Positions 42,771-56,600 of a DNA stretch of 64,000 nt are shown piece after piece. The first letter of the stretch is position 1; the number at the start of each line of letters is the position of its first letter. This DNA comes from Setophaga petechia (Eukaryota > Chordata > Aves > Passeriformes > Parulidae). Location: NCBI GenBank assembly GCA_024362935.1, contig JANCRA010000001.1, positions 59,052,930 through 59,116,929 on the forward strand, written 5' to 3'. The notes under the pieces were generated by a model. It searched no databases. It was not told where the DNA came from and worked only from the letters and a program-made list of their open reading frames with translations. The position numbers were made by a program, and so were the translations under genes.

Positions 42771-45750
42771 CTGGTTTAATCTTCTGCCCTGTCTCCAGAA
42801 AAGCAAGTTACTTGCCAAAAAGAGTCTACAACAACTAAAGCTGAAAAGCAGGTAATTTCCCTCCTCATAAACATGTTTTTCTAAGAATTGAAAAAGATAC
42901 ACAATTTTTTCTCCACTCCCCTTAACTCACAGTCCAAACCACTAGAAAGATCACACACAAAACCCAGGAGCACTTCACACTTCAGAAACTAACCTTGTAT
43001 TAGTCTTGATCCTGGTAGATCTGGAAACAGTACGGTTGGTTTTTACAAAACTGTCTTTATTATGTCAAAAATGCAAACCACTCACTCCAGCAGCTACCAA
43101 AGCCCTGCCCAAGAGCAGTAAGTCAATAAAGTGTCCCTAATGGCAAACCCGGGTCTGTCACAACTCCAGAACAGGCCCCTGGAGAATAAACCCTACCTAG
43201 AACCAACTGACTTGATATACAGATTCATCTTGAAAGATATAAAACCGTTTTAATGCACCGATTCATCTCTTTTGTTCATGTTTCAATTCGCTGTAGCTGA
43301 GACCTGCCAGTCACCACCTCAGTACCTCATCTCACACCAGCAAAATAATGCAACGCTGCCAGAAGCAGACAGCTTTTGGAAAATTAAATTACCACAAAAA
43401 TGAAAGCCATTATTGTCGCAATCACCATACGAAAGACTTCAGCAGCAGAGAGGGAAACGAGAGCACAGCCAACAGAGAGGAAGCCCACCTCGACAACAGG
43501 ATGGCAAAATGGAAATGGCCCCCAAATTCTTGTGCAAATGAGGCTTCCTCAGCCGGAGATCAGCTTCTCCCCCGCTGGGAGCTGCCTACTCCAGATAGTG
43601 AAAGGTCAGCAGGCACCTTGGAAAGATAAGCCAGGTAAAACTGCTCAGCAAGTTCAAGCTCCACTCAAGGCCTACAGCAGGGCTTTTATATTAATAACCA
43701 GCAGGCAACACCTTTAATAACCGGCTGAGGGCTGCACTGAGGTGCTTCACAAATGTAAAATATCATTATGGGCTGTGTCCTGGCTGAACAGCATGAAGGG
43801 ACCACACCAACAGCTCAGTGTGGGCCAGGACTGCACAGCTTTGTTTTGAAACGCATTTTGAGTCACTCAGCTCGGGGACTTCCTTCCCAGAACAGGGAAA
43901 AAGCAGCTACAAGCTGCACTCCAGGCTTTCCTCTCACTTTGTCCTTTACAAACGAAGCTTTGAGGAAATTCCTTTGCACTTCAAGCTCCTCCCGAGTCAG
44001 AGCAAATATCAATGATTAATAGGTACATAAAAACCCCAGTAATTAATTCAGCAATGTCCTCGTGCCCGAGTGTAAGGCAGTCTGTGCTCCTCACATGCCA
44101 ACTCTCACACTACCAGCACTACTGTGATAAACAAATTAAAATCAGAGCAAAGCAAAAGCAGGGTCAAAACCTCACACTGATAAAGCAAAGAATATTCTTC
44201 CCAAAAGAAATAAAATCGCAGTGCCTCTGTGTGCCAGAGTGAAACCAGAAAAGGAGGGACGATTAAACAGGAGGAAGGAACTTCAGGAAAGCGAAGATAA
44301 CACATAATAAATAAACAACAAATAGATAACACAGCTGCACACTCATGTATAGACTCGATAAAAACTAAAGATTTCAGTGCTACCTACACACAACCCCAAT
44401 TTCAATTATTATCAACATCTGGAAAACAGAATAAAATTCAACTGTAATACAAGGCCTGGAGGAAACAGGGTGCAGATATAAAATATAGTTTATTCTTTTA
44501 AGCACGGATGCAAATGTTTGTTTGCTTGGGATATTTTAAAAATTAAAATGGGAAAAGAAGGGATGAGGGAGAAAAAAGAGGAATTCAAAATACTTCGTGT
44601 ACTATGAAAATGCTTTTGTGGAGTCACGGGCAACCCTCGGTATGTACTGCAGAATAAATGCAAGTATTCAGCAAACCTGAAACTACTTAAAAAGACACAT
44701 CCTGAAACATTTTACACCAATACAGACACAGGCGGAGCTGCAGGCTGAAGTTCCTGCCCTGCCCTGAAACGTCCCTCTATGCAAAGTGAGGTAACAAAGG
44801 ACAGGAGTTAATACATGGGGGACAGCACCAATTTCTTAACCTAAAACCAGAAGAACTTCTGCTTTTCCCCTCCCATTCTACAGAATGAAACCAATGCATT
44901 ATTTTAATTTGCAGTTTTAAGGCATTCCATGGATTTCATGAAACTGGTGTGCCCACAGGCAGAAAAGGCTTTGCTTCCACTTGACACTGATGAGTGTTAA
45001 AGCTGTTCCCACACCCAGAGAAATCCCTGTGTGCTGGTTGTGCCCTTCCCTCTGGCACCTCAGGAGGGGCAAAGTGGATCTATTTCTGTTCAAGACTGGA
45101 CGTGGGATTTAGTGCCGTGGTCTGGGTGACAAGGTGGGGATCGGTTAAAGGTTGCACCTAATCTCAGAGGTCATTTCTGTAGTTATAATTAAAATATATG
45201 CCAGCACCAGACTCTGATTGGGTGGATTCACCTGTACGACACCAAAAGCACAGCCCAATTTCTTCACAATATCTCACCCTCAAGAAATACAACTGAATTT
45301 TAAGAACTTATTTCTGTGATGACAACAAGGTGATTAGGGAACTGAACAAGCAGCAGAGGGGCTGGAGGTAAACAGAAGGAATAAGTACATGGAAGCAGAG
45401 TGGGGGTGGTTACAAAAACCAAGCATTCTGCGGGCCAACTAGCTGCTGCATTAGACCAAAACCACTGAAAATATATAGGAGAACTTCACCTTATTTACTT
45501 CTCAAGTAAGGGACAGATCACAATGTGAAATAAATTTTTCTAGCTCTGACTTATGCTGAGAAGCCTGAGCACCCCACACTTACCATATACCATGTACTGA
45601 ATACTGCAGGTGTAACTGCCTAAGGGATTCACAGATTTTACCGACACAACACTTAAAAAAACAAGCACAGACTAACTCTGAGGGGCCCAAAGCCCCCTCA
45701 GCAAGAGTTCCTCATTTCACCAGGCGCCAAGACACGACACCACGCACAAG
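42771..45750. other. Presumed LARP7 5'-UTR intron, nothing further recognised
   Basis: The sequence between the first coding exon and the divergent CpG island. It should be the first LARP7 intron if the leader exon lies in the island. No additional exon, RNA or mobile element was recognised. Confidence 0.5.
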
Positions 45751-45779
45751 AGTCACCGGCGCATCACTTGCGGGCAGAG

Positions 45780-46650
45780 CCACCTCAGCGCCCGGGGGCA
45801 GTGGCCAGCCCTCAGGAAGGCGCCCCACGGGTTGGGATCAGCGGGCACCGGGAGAGGAGGATGCGGGGGGCGGGCACAGCACGGCTCAGGGTTCCATTGC
45901 GGTGACCTGAGGGCCCGACGCGCCCGCCCCGCCCCGGCCCTGAGGGGAGCGCGCGGGGGCGTGAGGGGGGTGGGGGGTGAGCCCCGCGCGCGGGCGGGCG
46001 GCGGGAACGGCACTGAGGGGCCCACAGCGCCCCCTGTCTGCGCCGCCACCGCTGCACCCGGCCAGCCCACAGCCCCTCCCCGGCCGCTGACCTGCTGCTA
46101 CCGCTGCTGCCGCCGCCACACCGGCTCGGCTCTGTCCGGCCCGTCCGCGGCTCCGGCTCTGTCTCCGTCCCCGCCGCCCCCGTCGCGAGACGCGCTGCCT
46201 GCTCCTCGGCTTTCCAGGGGAAAAACAAAAAATAAAAAAAAAAAAAAGCCCCGCGGCGGCGCCCGCGCGTGCGCGGCGGCGTCGGGGGCGCGCCGGCCTT
46301 TCGGCGCACGTGACTTCCTCCCGGCGGGGCGGCGCGGGCGCCGTGACGTCACGCGGCCGCGGCGGCGGGAAGTTCGTAAAGGCGGCGGTGCCGGTGCCGC
46401 CATCCCTGTCCCGCTCCTTCTGCCCGTGCCTGAGCCCGTCCCGGAGCCGCTGGGTAGGAGCGGGGCGGCCGCCCGGCACACTGGGAGGGGTAGCGGGCTG
46501 CGGTCCCTCGGGGCATCCCGCTGGGAGGATTGTGTGGAGGCAGCGCCGGTGACAGCGGCGTTCGTTCCCCGGCAGCTCCCCAAGGGCTCGCGTCCGTCCG
46601 GCCGCTCTGACAACTCAGGGAATAACTCTGTCCTCAAACCGGGTCCAAGG
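45780..46650. promoter_or_regulatory. Bidirectional CpG-island promoter, LARP7 / ZGRF1
   Basis: A CpG-dense block separates the divergent LARP7 (minus) and ZGRF1 (plus) genes. Between the presumed starts are CACGTGAC (46,307-46,314, E-box), ACTTCCT (46,313-46,319, ETS on minus), TGACGTCA (46,344-46,351, full CRE) and GGCGGGAA (46,364-46,371, E2F-like). No TATA is seen. A plausible LARP7 leader donor is GCAG|GTCAGC near 46,092, and a plausible ZGRF1 leader donor is GCTGG|GTAGGA near 46,453. An A-tract (46,220-46,248) interrupts the island. Confidence 0.8.
46220..46248 (+). repeat. Poly(dA) tract inside the CpG island
   Basis: GGGGAAAAACAAAAAATAAAAA followed by a 14-15 nt A run, sandwiched between CpG-dense segments. 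Poly(dA:dT) tracts disfavour nucleosomes, so this may help keep the divergent promoter open (inference). Confidence 0.7.
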
Positions 46651-46744
46651 ATTTCCACCTTCTGAAGGACCCGAGGAGGTGGCAGCCATAAGAAGCAGCG
46701 CGAATCTTTCCCCTGTCTGTCATATAAACTGCTTCTCACCCATC

Positions 46745-47045
46745 CAAAGTATATATATCATGTTATATGTTGGTATATCAATATTAAACATAATATACTT
46801 ATATTAAACTATTAAATCAGAATTACACCTAAATATTATATATAATATATTTAAATATTAATTGTAAATATTTTTATTGATTTATATATAATATTTTTAT
46901 ATAATTACTCAAGTATTATTCTAAATGTTTATATTTATTTTTGTATACTATTTCTATAGCATTTACATAAATATATATAATATACGTAAATATTCTAAAT
47001 ATTTAGAGATTCCAAATAAATATAAAAATTTATTTTAAAATATCT
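46745..47045. repeat. Extremely AT-rich block in ZGRF1 first intron
   Basis: TATATAATAT, AAATATTT and similar words fill about 300 bp immediately after the CpG island. No fixed unit is seen; it is low-complexity AT sequence. Confidence 0.75.
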
Positions 47046-47487
47046 CACGGTCTAACTTCAAATATGCAAAGAGGTTTGGCTCCACGGGAAGTCAGTTATT
47101 TTTTGCATGAGCTAAACATGCATGAACAACTCCACACCTGGGACAAAATCATTCTGCTAAAAGCTTCTCTGCTATTTTGGATTTGGTTTTTTTTGTTTTT
47201 TTCTGCAAATAAACTTTTGGAATTTTATTTCAAGTAATTCTGAATTATTCAGAGATGCCAGTCATTCATTTAAATGAATGAACTTGTCTAAAAGCTGGAA
47301 AATATCTTGACATCTATTAAAAAGATTTTTTTTTCTAACAGCAGTCTGCTAGATTGTTTTTGAGGTTCCTCTTTAAAATGCTCACAGCAGCTCTACTCCA
47401 CTGGTTTGATATTGTCTTGCATCTAATTATCTTTTGTTTTTGAGGAGAAAAAGTAAGAATTTTTTTGTCCACACTTTTCCTTCACAG

Positions 47488-47603
47488 CTCTGGTGCATCC
47501 TGACAGTTTCCCTGTCTCTCTGGCTGTGGGAAGATGTGGATATTTGTGAAATAACCTGTTGGATGTCTGTGTTGCCAAAGCAATGGCCTCTCAAGAATTT
47601 ACT
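47488..47603 (+). CDS. ZGRF1: ZGRF1 start-codon exon
   Basis: Acceptor TTTTCCTTCACAG (47,487) precedes a short leader. ATG at 47,583 encodes MASQEFT up to donor ACT|GTGAGT. Human begins MESQEFIVLYTHQK, so this start is supported. The coding part is 47,583-47,603. Confidence 0.85.
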
Positions 47604-50600
47604 GTGAGTGATTTTTAACACTGTGCAATTAAGTTTAAAGACTGTAGCTGCTGAAATCCTTGAACATTTTCTTACTTCTTGTTTTTTTCAATGTTTTACA
47701 TATTTAAAACAGGTGTTATACACTCACCAAAAGATGAAAAAATCAAAAACGTGGCAAGATGGAATTCTGAGGGTTAGAACTGGCAGAAATCAGGTGAAAA
47801 TCCAGATTTCACACTGTTGGATTTAATATCTGCTACTGCCAGTGGCAGTCTAGTTGATTTGTGAAATAAATTTGTGGTTATTTAAAATCTTATTTTTTAT
47901 TTTGCAGGCTACCTTGTTTGATGATAAAGGACAATATCTGGAGAGTATTTTTATAAAATCTCAGGTATCTTTTGTTCAGAGTTGTTTTATATCTGGTTGT
48001 AGTTGGTCTTTCAGGCAGCATTTCAAACACTTGTTTGGTAGCCAAAAGAGTAATTTTTGTAGTTGCTGATATGGAACTCTGCTACAGTGCAAATAATGGA
48101 AAGGGAAAACAGCTTCTATTAATTAACAGATCTTACTGTTTGTCCAGAAGCTTTCATGGAATTTTTCTTTGTGGTAAAAGCAGTGTATTACAGTGACAAA
48201 TGAAATAATCATTGAGGCTAAGTGCTACTGCTATTTACAATATATGTATAAATAAAAGTATTATCTGGCATCTGTGATATAGTAGGTGTAAGCAGCTGAA
48301 TTTTTTATGTATAAGTACTTAAAAGACTGTATGTTTTAAAAAATAAAACTATATAATATTGTTTCTTGTACAGTACTATTGTGTACACACTGCTGCTCTC
48401 CCTTTTCCAGGTGGCTCCTGGAGATGATTTGGAAAGTGAGCGATATTTAATCACAGTTGAAGCAGCCAAAGTGAGTGAAAAGCCCTCTGAAGCACAACCA
48501 AAACGAGCAGAAACTCCAGCAGTGGACAGAAATGGTGTCAGACCTGCTCTTCTACCCCCAAGACATCTCCCTGTTGGCTTGAAAAGGAAATTTACGGTGA
48601 GGTTTTGTTCCAAATTTTATGTCTCATGTTTATATGCAGTGTAAAACACCAGGGACATATATTTGCATGAATGGGAAATATATACGGAATTTCTTCCTGC
48701 CTTTTCTTTTCTTGATATTTTTTCTTTTTCTTTTTTTTTTCCTCTTCCCTTCTTCCTTCTCTTCCTGTCTTCCTTCTCACCTTTTCCTTTTTTTTTTCTT
48801 TTTTTTCCTTTTTTTTTGAGCTGTTATCCAGAATGTGTTTTTTCCACATTTAGGAGATTTGGTTTAGCAGGATTGATGTTGCCTACAGTAAAAATCACAA
48901 GGGCTTAAGGTTGTTTCTGTGCACCTGTGGAATCCTCATGGATTTGATCACAATACATTCCCAGGCCATTTGATCAGAATGCAGTGTGCCCCATTTTCAG
49001 CATCTGATTACAAAAGGTGGATTAATTGCCAATTTCTCTCCCAGGGGTTCCAAGGGCCACGCCAAGTTGAGAAGAAAACACCAGCTGTGGAAGATGAAGG
49101 AAAAGCAGCAGTGTTGCCCTCATCTACAGGGTGCCAAGGGAGTTTTCCATCCCAGTTTTACATCAGCTCTCCGTTGTTTTCCACGGTTGGCAGGAAGGAT
49201 GCAGGAACAAATCCCTCTGCAGGCAGTCAGGAAGAGGGGTGCAGGGACAATGGCAGAGAACAAATGTCTGTGTCCTCCCTGCTTTCTGCTCCTTTCAGTG
49301 ACAGCTGGGAGGGGACAGAGAGGCAGAACTCCCATCAGTTGGTTGGGAAGCAGGAATCTCCTCTCCTCACTGCGCACACTGCTGCTGGGGCAGTGTCCCA
49401 CCACATCAGGAGCACAGCACAAATCATTGCTCTGCTCAAGTCCAAACCAGCACAAGGACACCACAGAGAGCAAACATCTGGAGCCACAGGCTGCCTTTCC
49501 AGGGTTCAGGCAGCACAAAATGCTGGTTTCTGTGACAGAAAAAGCCCTGTCCTGCCTGCTCTTTCAGGTGACCCTGCCAAAGGACTCGTTCCAGATACCC
49601 AGCACCTGCCTTTTGTGCAGGGAAATGTAAATGATACAAAGGACTGGAATGTTCTAGCACTTCCAAATTCAGCTGAACAGCCTTGTGGTGAAGAAGTCAC
49701 AGGAAACAGACAAGAAAAAAAGGTAAATAATTTAAGTCAAGATTTACAAGGTGACTGCACCACAAGTAGTTACTTACTACCTGAGTCCACTGTAAGTAGA
49801 ATGATTGACAGTCAGTTTGTCCCATCCTCAGGTGACATTTCACCTTCAGCAAGTCCAGCCACCTTTCAAAGCCATCCCTTTGGATACAGGGAGCATTCAG
49901 GGACTGACAGGCTTAGGGAGAATTGCTCTGTGAAGATGCAGAGTGAGCTTCATCCAAGGCAAAATTCAGAGGGAGTGTCTAATGACCCGGAGCTCTCTGG
50001 GGATGTGGCATTGGCTGAAGCTGGAATTGTCAAGGAGGAGTTCAGTTTGCAGGGCACAGGCTGTAGTCCTGATGGGGAACTAATGGAGGTTAGCTTTAAC
50101 CTGATGGAGGCTTTTGATTTTAATGACATGGACAATGAAGATGGGTGTGAGAGAGAAGGGAAGGGATTCTCTGAGGGAGACACACCTTCATGGAGCCCAG
50201 GCAGCTTCCAGGGAGGAGATGGAGCACAAGGTGCTGCCTTGAGCCCTCATTTGAAGCCTCATTCTTGCTGTGACATAGAGACACACAGCAAAAATGAAGT
50301 CAAATGTTCCAAATCTGATGGAGAAGGGGGTCCACCACCCCAGCTTTGTGACAGTGATGCCAGGAGAGCTGCAGAAGATGTTGCAAACCAAACCAGAACC
50401 CAAGTGGAACTTCTAGGAGATGGACACAACATAAAAGACATCAGTGAGAGTCAGTCAAGTTTTGAAGGCTCAAAGCAAGAGGAGGATCTGGATGGCTGTG
50501 CAGCACTCACCATCAATGGCACATCCTGGGTAAAACAGCAGCACTCTGATCTCCTGCCTGGGGACACCAGTGTTAATGAATGTCACCCTGAAACCAGGCT

Positions 50601-53600
50601 GTCTGAAGCCACTGGAAGTCTCACAGGTATTTCTCCCAGCAGAATAATTTCTGCCTTAGACCAAAAGACTGAGGAAGGAGTTACACAGCTTGGATTTATA
50701 GAATCCCCAGATGTTGGCTCAGAGCACTTCTGGGCTGCTAGGAGTGGTGACATGAAACCAGGCAGCCCTCTGCTGGCCTTGTCACAGAAATCAGATCCTT
50801 TAGGAGGAGGTTGTTCATCTCCAGAGGAAGCAGCAGTAGGAGGAACTGTGCTGGAAAATGCAGAGAGCAGAACTGCTTCTCCTGAAGCCTGCCAAGGAGA
50901 GACAATAGGGGTGGATTGCCTGAAATGCACAGCAGTGGCTGAGAATTCCTCAGGATTCCCTGATTTGGTGAATGATATTGCTCTTCTGAGAGCTTTGACA
51001 CAGCATAGCACAGCATTAGAGAGCTTGCAAAGGATGGAGGAAAACAGCAGCATGTTTTGTGAAACAGACACTCCTAAGGAGACACTTGAAGCCCTTGAGA
51101 AGGATCAAGGTTAGGTCAGCTTTATTTCCAACTGGATTCTGTATGTCTGTACCTGTTTGATTTCTCTCATTTCTCCTCATTAAGAAATACTTTTAGAGTG
51201 CTGTGTTATGTAGGTTCTCTCGTGCAATTTGTACTGTTTAAAGCAACATTGTGAACTCCAATTCATTTAAATCCTGCCCTCATTCAATTAAATCCTCTAA
51301 CTGTGCATGGGTTGCACGGGTAAGGTTTGCAAACCTGTAAATATTCAGATGTTTTCATGTAAAAACCCCCCAGTTATTGACTGTAACTCACTGTGCTTTT
51401 CCATCTCTTGTAGCTATAAAAGAGTTTACAGAAATGCCTTACTCAGAAAGTTTACAGGCATCTTCCTGTTCATACTTTGATTCTCCTGCCCTCATGGTAA
51501 CCAATTTTTGACTACATATGTTTATCTGTACAAGATAAATTCATTTTCCACCTGGCCCCTGGAATAAAATTCTTGGGTTAGAAACCATAGAAGTTGAGCT
51601 ATAAATTGCTTAGAGGCATTGTTTATGAAGCTGGTAATAAATAGAAGATGGCATCTTGACAATATTCAGGAGGCCTCATGTATGACACAAAACTTAATGA
51701 AAAGTGTAGTATTTAGTCATGTTTAATATCCCATCAATATGTCTGGTAATTCTCCTTCCCTACCTCATCTTTTACCACCTTTTTTTTTTTCCCACTAGCT
51801 TTTTAAATACATGGCTTTCCTTGGAATTTTAGCATTTGTGTTGAAATACACTGGGAAAACTGTTTGTGTTTGATAATTCACATTGATTTTTATCCAATGC
51901 TGTTAACGACCTTGTTTCTTTTTCAATCAATCTAAAGCTTAAAGAAAGGTTTTAGAAATCTTTTTTCCTGTTCTGTTTGAAAAACAAACACATTTTCTTA
52001 TCCTGTCATGAATGGCTTCCAAATAAAGAAGCTGTAACTGAAAAGGCTTCCTTTGTATAAATACATGACATTTCTTAGCCTTAATTTTCACTTTAAGTGG
52101 TTATTAAATTGTTAGACTAATTAGGTTTTGGTACTTTCCTGTGCAGCCCAGCTGTGTGGACAGTTTATTACAGAAGGCAGATGCATATATTGTACCAATA
52201 GCAGCAGCCCAAAGGGACCCTGGGCCATCTGACTGGCAACCAAAGGTACCATTGCTGTGGAACTCAAGTATAATTAACAGTGTTTGCTAAATTTCAGTTC
52301 AATGCTTTGCTAATTGTAGTATATTGCACTAATACCTAATAAAATTTTACTAATAAAATTTGTTATTTTTATTACAGTTCACTGTACTAATGTTTTCAGG
52401 GAGAGTTTAAAACTCAAATTACAAGGAAAAAAAAAACCAGATTTTTTTGTTTCTCTTCTGCAGAGTCAACAGGTTATTTTTGTTGTATGTGTAACAAGAA
52501 CCTGTACTGACTGTAGCTAGTTGCAGAACAGTTTTTCCTTGCTGTCAGTGATAATTCCATGCATTGTGCAGCCTGTTGCCTTCCAAGGTTACCAAGTGAA
52601 AGGATCAGCAGCTAGTGAGGTGATGCTGAGAGCTCCATGCTCCCAGCACGGATGGCAGCAGCACCCAGACAACGTGGACTTTGCAGCTGAGACATTTTTC
52701 TCACCCCTCTTTTCAAGGCATTATGACCTTTATGACTTGAGACAGGTAAAACTGCTTTTTGTTCAGTTATCCATGCTAGCCTTAGTGCAAGAAAGTATCT
52801 TGTCAATTTAGGGTAGAAAATAGTTCATTTTTAAACTGCTACAATCAAATAAAAAACAATTATTTTTACTTACCTTTGTCATTGAACTTAATAAGCACTT
52901 TGGTTTTTTTGTGCTCCTTTGATCAGTTGCACTTTGAAAAAAAGATGAGCAGTTTAATTTCTACCAGCTTTTTGCTTATGCTTTTTTTTTTTTTTAATAA
53001 AGTCTCCAGGTTCCAGGAGCCTTCATAAGGATGATCTTGACATTGTAAGAGAAGGGAATTTTCAAGTGAAGCCTGATGTTACTCAAGAGCCTGGAATAAA
53101 TCAGTCCTGTAAGTGAAAGTAAAAGGAGAAGGGCAGTGATTGGCCTCAGAATTTCTGCATGACTTCAGCACTTCTCTGTTTTTCCTAGCACTGGCACTGG
53201 ATGTGCATCCTGAAGTGCCACCATGGACAGTGTCACACCCACCCTCTGACCTGAGACAAGCACAGTGGGCTGCCTGGGAGCCTGGCAAGGTGGGGACTGA
53301 CTGGCTCTTGCAAACATTTTTGGCTTTATTTCCTGTGTGTTCGTGGCAATTTCTTATTTTTGGAGCTGTTTTTTCTCAACTCTGAACAATATTTCATTGT
53401 TTAGAATGATGAGAGAGAGAATGGTGATGAAAGAGCTGTAACCAGGGTTTTTTTCAGTCATGTTAATTAACCTGCCATGTTAATTCTTCACCTGTAGATT
53501 TCACCAGAACTGACTTCCCCACTTGATCCAGACTGTGTAATTTCTCCACCTTGGGGAAATGAGGAGCCTGTTGGAGATGTCCAGGAGCCCCTGACACACG

Positions 53601-56600
53601 GGATCTTACCCAGTGAACCACAACTCCCAGATTTCTTCTTCAGTAAGAATTTCCAGGTTTATATTGGAACCTCACAGTGTTTTAGCTAAAAATCTCTGAG
53701 GGTTCTTGAAGCACAATGAGTTGGGTCATCACAGACAGTTAGTCTGCCAATTATAGTCTCCTGAAGGAGACTTGAGTAGAGGGATTTAGTTTTATAAAGA
53801 AAAATCAGCTTCTAGTTTGGGGGCAAGAAGGCTGTAAGCTAAGCTTCTAAATGATCTCTATGTTTTTATTTACCTGCTTTGAGTTTTCTTCCGTATTCAG
53901 CTGTCCTCTGACCCTCTTCCATTTGACACCTCTCTCTAACTGTCACTAATGATAATTAATGTAACCAAAAGGATGGTTTTTGGTAGTGAGAGCTTATTTA
54001 TCTGTGTTGTTCAATGTTAATTCATAGGTTTGTGGGTTATCCTTTGGAGAAAAAGCAAATGTTAAAATGGATTTTTTTTCTAGTTGGCAGATGTCAGTGA
54101 CATCAGATTAATGACCTCCAAAACACAACCAAGTTTAATTTAATAGTAGGTCTTTTATACAAGCAGAGTGGCTACATAATGTGTTCTGAATATGGAGATT
54201 TCAAAGAAATTTTTAAAAAATTATTTTCAAAGAAATTAAAAAATCAAACAAACTAATTAAAAGAATCATACAAAGTCCAGCATTTAGTGTAATACTGTGC
54301 AGGAGGAATCCAAAGAGCTTCCCAGCTAGAAGGCAGGGAGGGTGTAGAAGGAAGAATTTAGAATTCCTTACTTTTGGTACATCTGAAGTGCCATCTGATG
54401 CTGGCAAGGGGGGCTATTTACAGACACAAACAAGACTGGGCTGCTGTGGAAAGTGCCTCGAGCTGTTTATTTTTCAGCATCAGTCTCATTACGTGATTAT
54501 GACAATGGGAAGATGCCAGCAGCTCACATTTCAGGCAGCAGGCCAAAAAACTTAATGTTACAACTTACTTTATAAGCTTCTTGACCAATCACACAAAGCA
54601 AAAGCATATTGACAGTAGTTCTATCTAATCACCATAAGCACACATACCTTTGGTTAAAACAATGCTTGCTTATTTCAAATACAATATCTACTTGTAAGCC
54701 TTAAAACACAATGCACAGAGCTCCATTATTAAGCTTTAACTGTTCTAATATCTTGCTAGATAAACTCTGCAGCTTAGAGAGCTATTCAGACAAGCATTAA
54801 TACACAGACCATTGTTCTATTTGCCCTTGCTTTTTCTGCAGTTCAAATTATTTTTCTGCTGACTTATCTCATGGCTGCTGCTTTAGCTCTACTTACAGTT
54901 CTGCTGTATCAGAGACCTGCCTTTTGCAGCTTTCCCCAAAACCCTCTAATTTTGTATATTCCCTCACCATCCCTGGGTGCTCCAGGTTGCTTGTAAGCTG
55001 TATTTTCCCCACAGCCCAGGAGAAATCCAGCCATGCACAGGAATGCAGCCTGCCAGCACTGAAGCCCACAACAAAAAAACGAGCTCCCTTTGTCACTGTT
55101 CCTGCCACCCACGAGATTCCTGCCATGTTTTACCCCTCCGAGAGAGAGGATTTCCAGCAGTCTTTGGACTCTTCAGGAGGCAATCTGTGCAACCAGTCAG
55201 TGGCATTTCCCAGGAGTGCTCATGGCCCCCAGGACAGGAATTCTGACACCTCTGTGTTTGGGGAGTACACAGAAGGTGGACAAAGGGGATCTGTGCCACC
55301 CGCGCTCCCCGATGTGACCGCCCAAGCCGGACGAAGCAAGTGGCTGAAGTATCAAAGCGTTGCTCGGAGCGATTTGATCCCTGAGAACAGCGCTGAAGGG
55401 GAGGAGGAGGATGACACCTGTGCCCGGAGCGTGCTGGGAATGCCACCGGCTGACCCAGGAGAGAGCAGAGGCACCGACCTGAGTGCTCCCAGCTCTGCAG
55501 CGCCGCTGCCCGCCGGGAGCTGGCCCGGGGAGCGCTCCGGGGCTGCGAGCAGCGGCCGGGCGGGTCCGGTGTCAGCGGGGAACGCGCTCTCCCTGCACCT
55601 ACGGCAGGCGCCTCTGGCTGCGGCTGCACAGAAGGTGCTGAATCACCTGAGCTGCCACGGCGGAACAGGAGAGGGCCAGGTGTGTACCAGGCTGACACTG
55701 ACACCAACACGGTGTTCTGGCCAAAGGGGCTGCAATTATCTCATTTCCTGCAGATTTTATCAGTAGGATTGCATAGTGACACCAAAAATGTATGGTTTAA
55801 TTTTTAATGTATTTTAAATTTTAATATATTTTTAATTTTTTTAATTTTTAATGTGTTTTTAATACATTAGTCACATGCCGTGACTAATCCTTTGTAAAGG
55901 TAATTCAGTGCCAGATTGAGATTTTTAATCTGAATGTCAATGGCAGGAAGATGAAAGAAAAGCTGCTGGGCTGTTTTAGCATCTCTGATTGGTCAGAAAT
56001 TGTGGGTTTTTCTTATTTGTGATATCAGCATCATTTTAATCAACACCTACTTTTGCTTCAGGTCATAGTCTCTGACTTCAAATTATTATAAATTCCTTCA
56101 GTTTTAGTTGTGTAAAAGTCAAGTTATGGCACTGAATAAGCACCTAAAAATTTAGCACATGTGTTTGTGGTCAGTAGGCAGATAGAGCAAATTGGGCAAA
56201 TGGAAGCACCAAACCAACCACAAGTTAAGTTTTTAAGTTGTCAAATGGTTTTGAGAGTTGAAGAAAATGTTAACTCTTTTTTTTTTAAAGTCTTTTGCTT
56301 CTATAAAACTGTCCAGCACAGTATTTGTGTGATGCAAAGAAAGTAAATAACTAATATATTTAACATATACATGGGTATACACATTGTGTGTGTTTTATAC
56401 AAATATATATATATGTGTAAAATTCATATACCAGACTTAAAAAGCTTATGAAGACACTTATAATTCATTGATTTCTGTGCAAAAATGGTGTTGAAAATAG
56501 GGTTTGTGTGCTCCTTCCCCATGCCTAGTGCTGAAAAGCATGATTTTGAACTACATAACATTTATTCTAAAGCCTTTGAAGTATTATCTGTGTTATTATG

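Noticed and set aside
45753..46739. Overlapping frames of 100-277 aa on both strands in the divergent CpG island
   Set aside because: High GC removes stop codons; no frame aligns with LARP7 or ZGRF1, whose starts are fixed elsewhere.
48919..49044. Extension of the giant ZGRF1 exon upstream to an ATG
   Set aside because: The acceptor at 49,044, phase 0 with the preceding exon and the conserved GFQGPRQV start show this part is intron.
54420..54890. Possible retroviral LTR or other dispersed repeat in a ZGRF1 intron
   Set aside because: No terminal inverted ends, no target duplication and no internal region could be found by eye; kept only as a low-confidence note.
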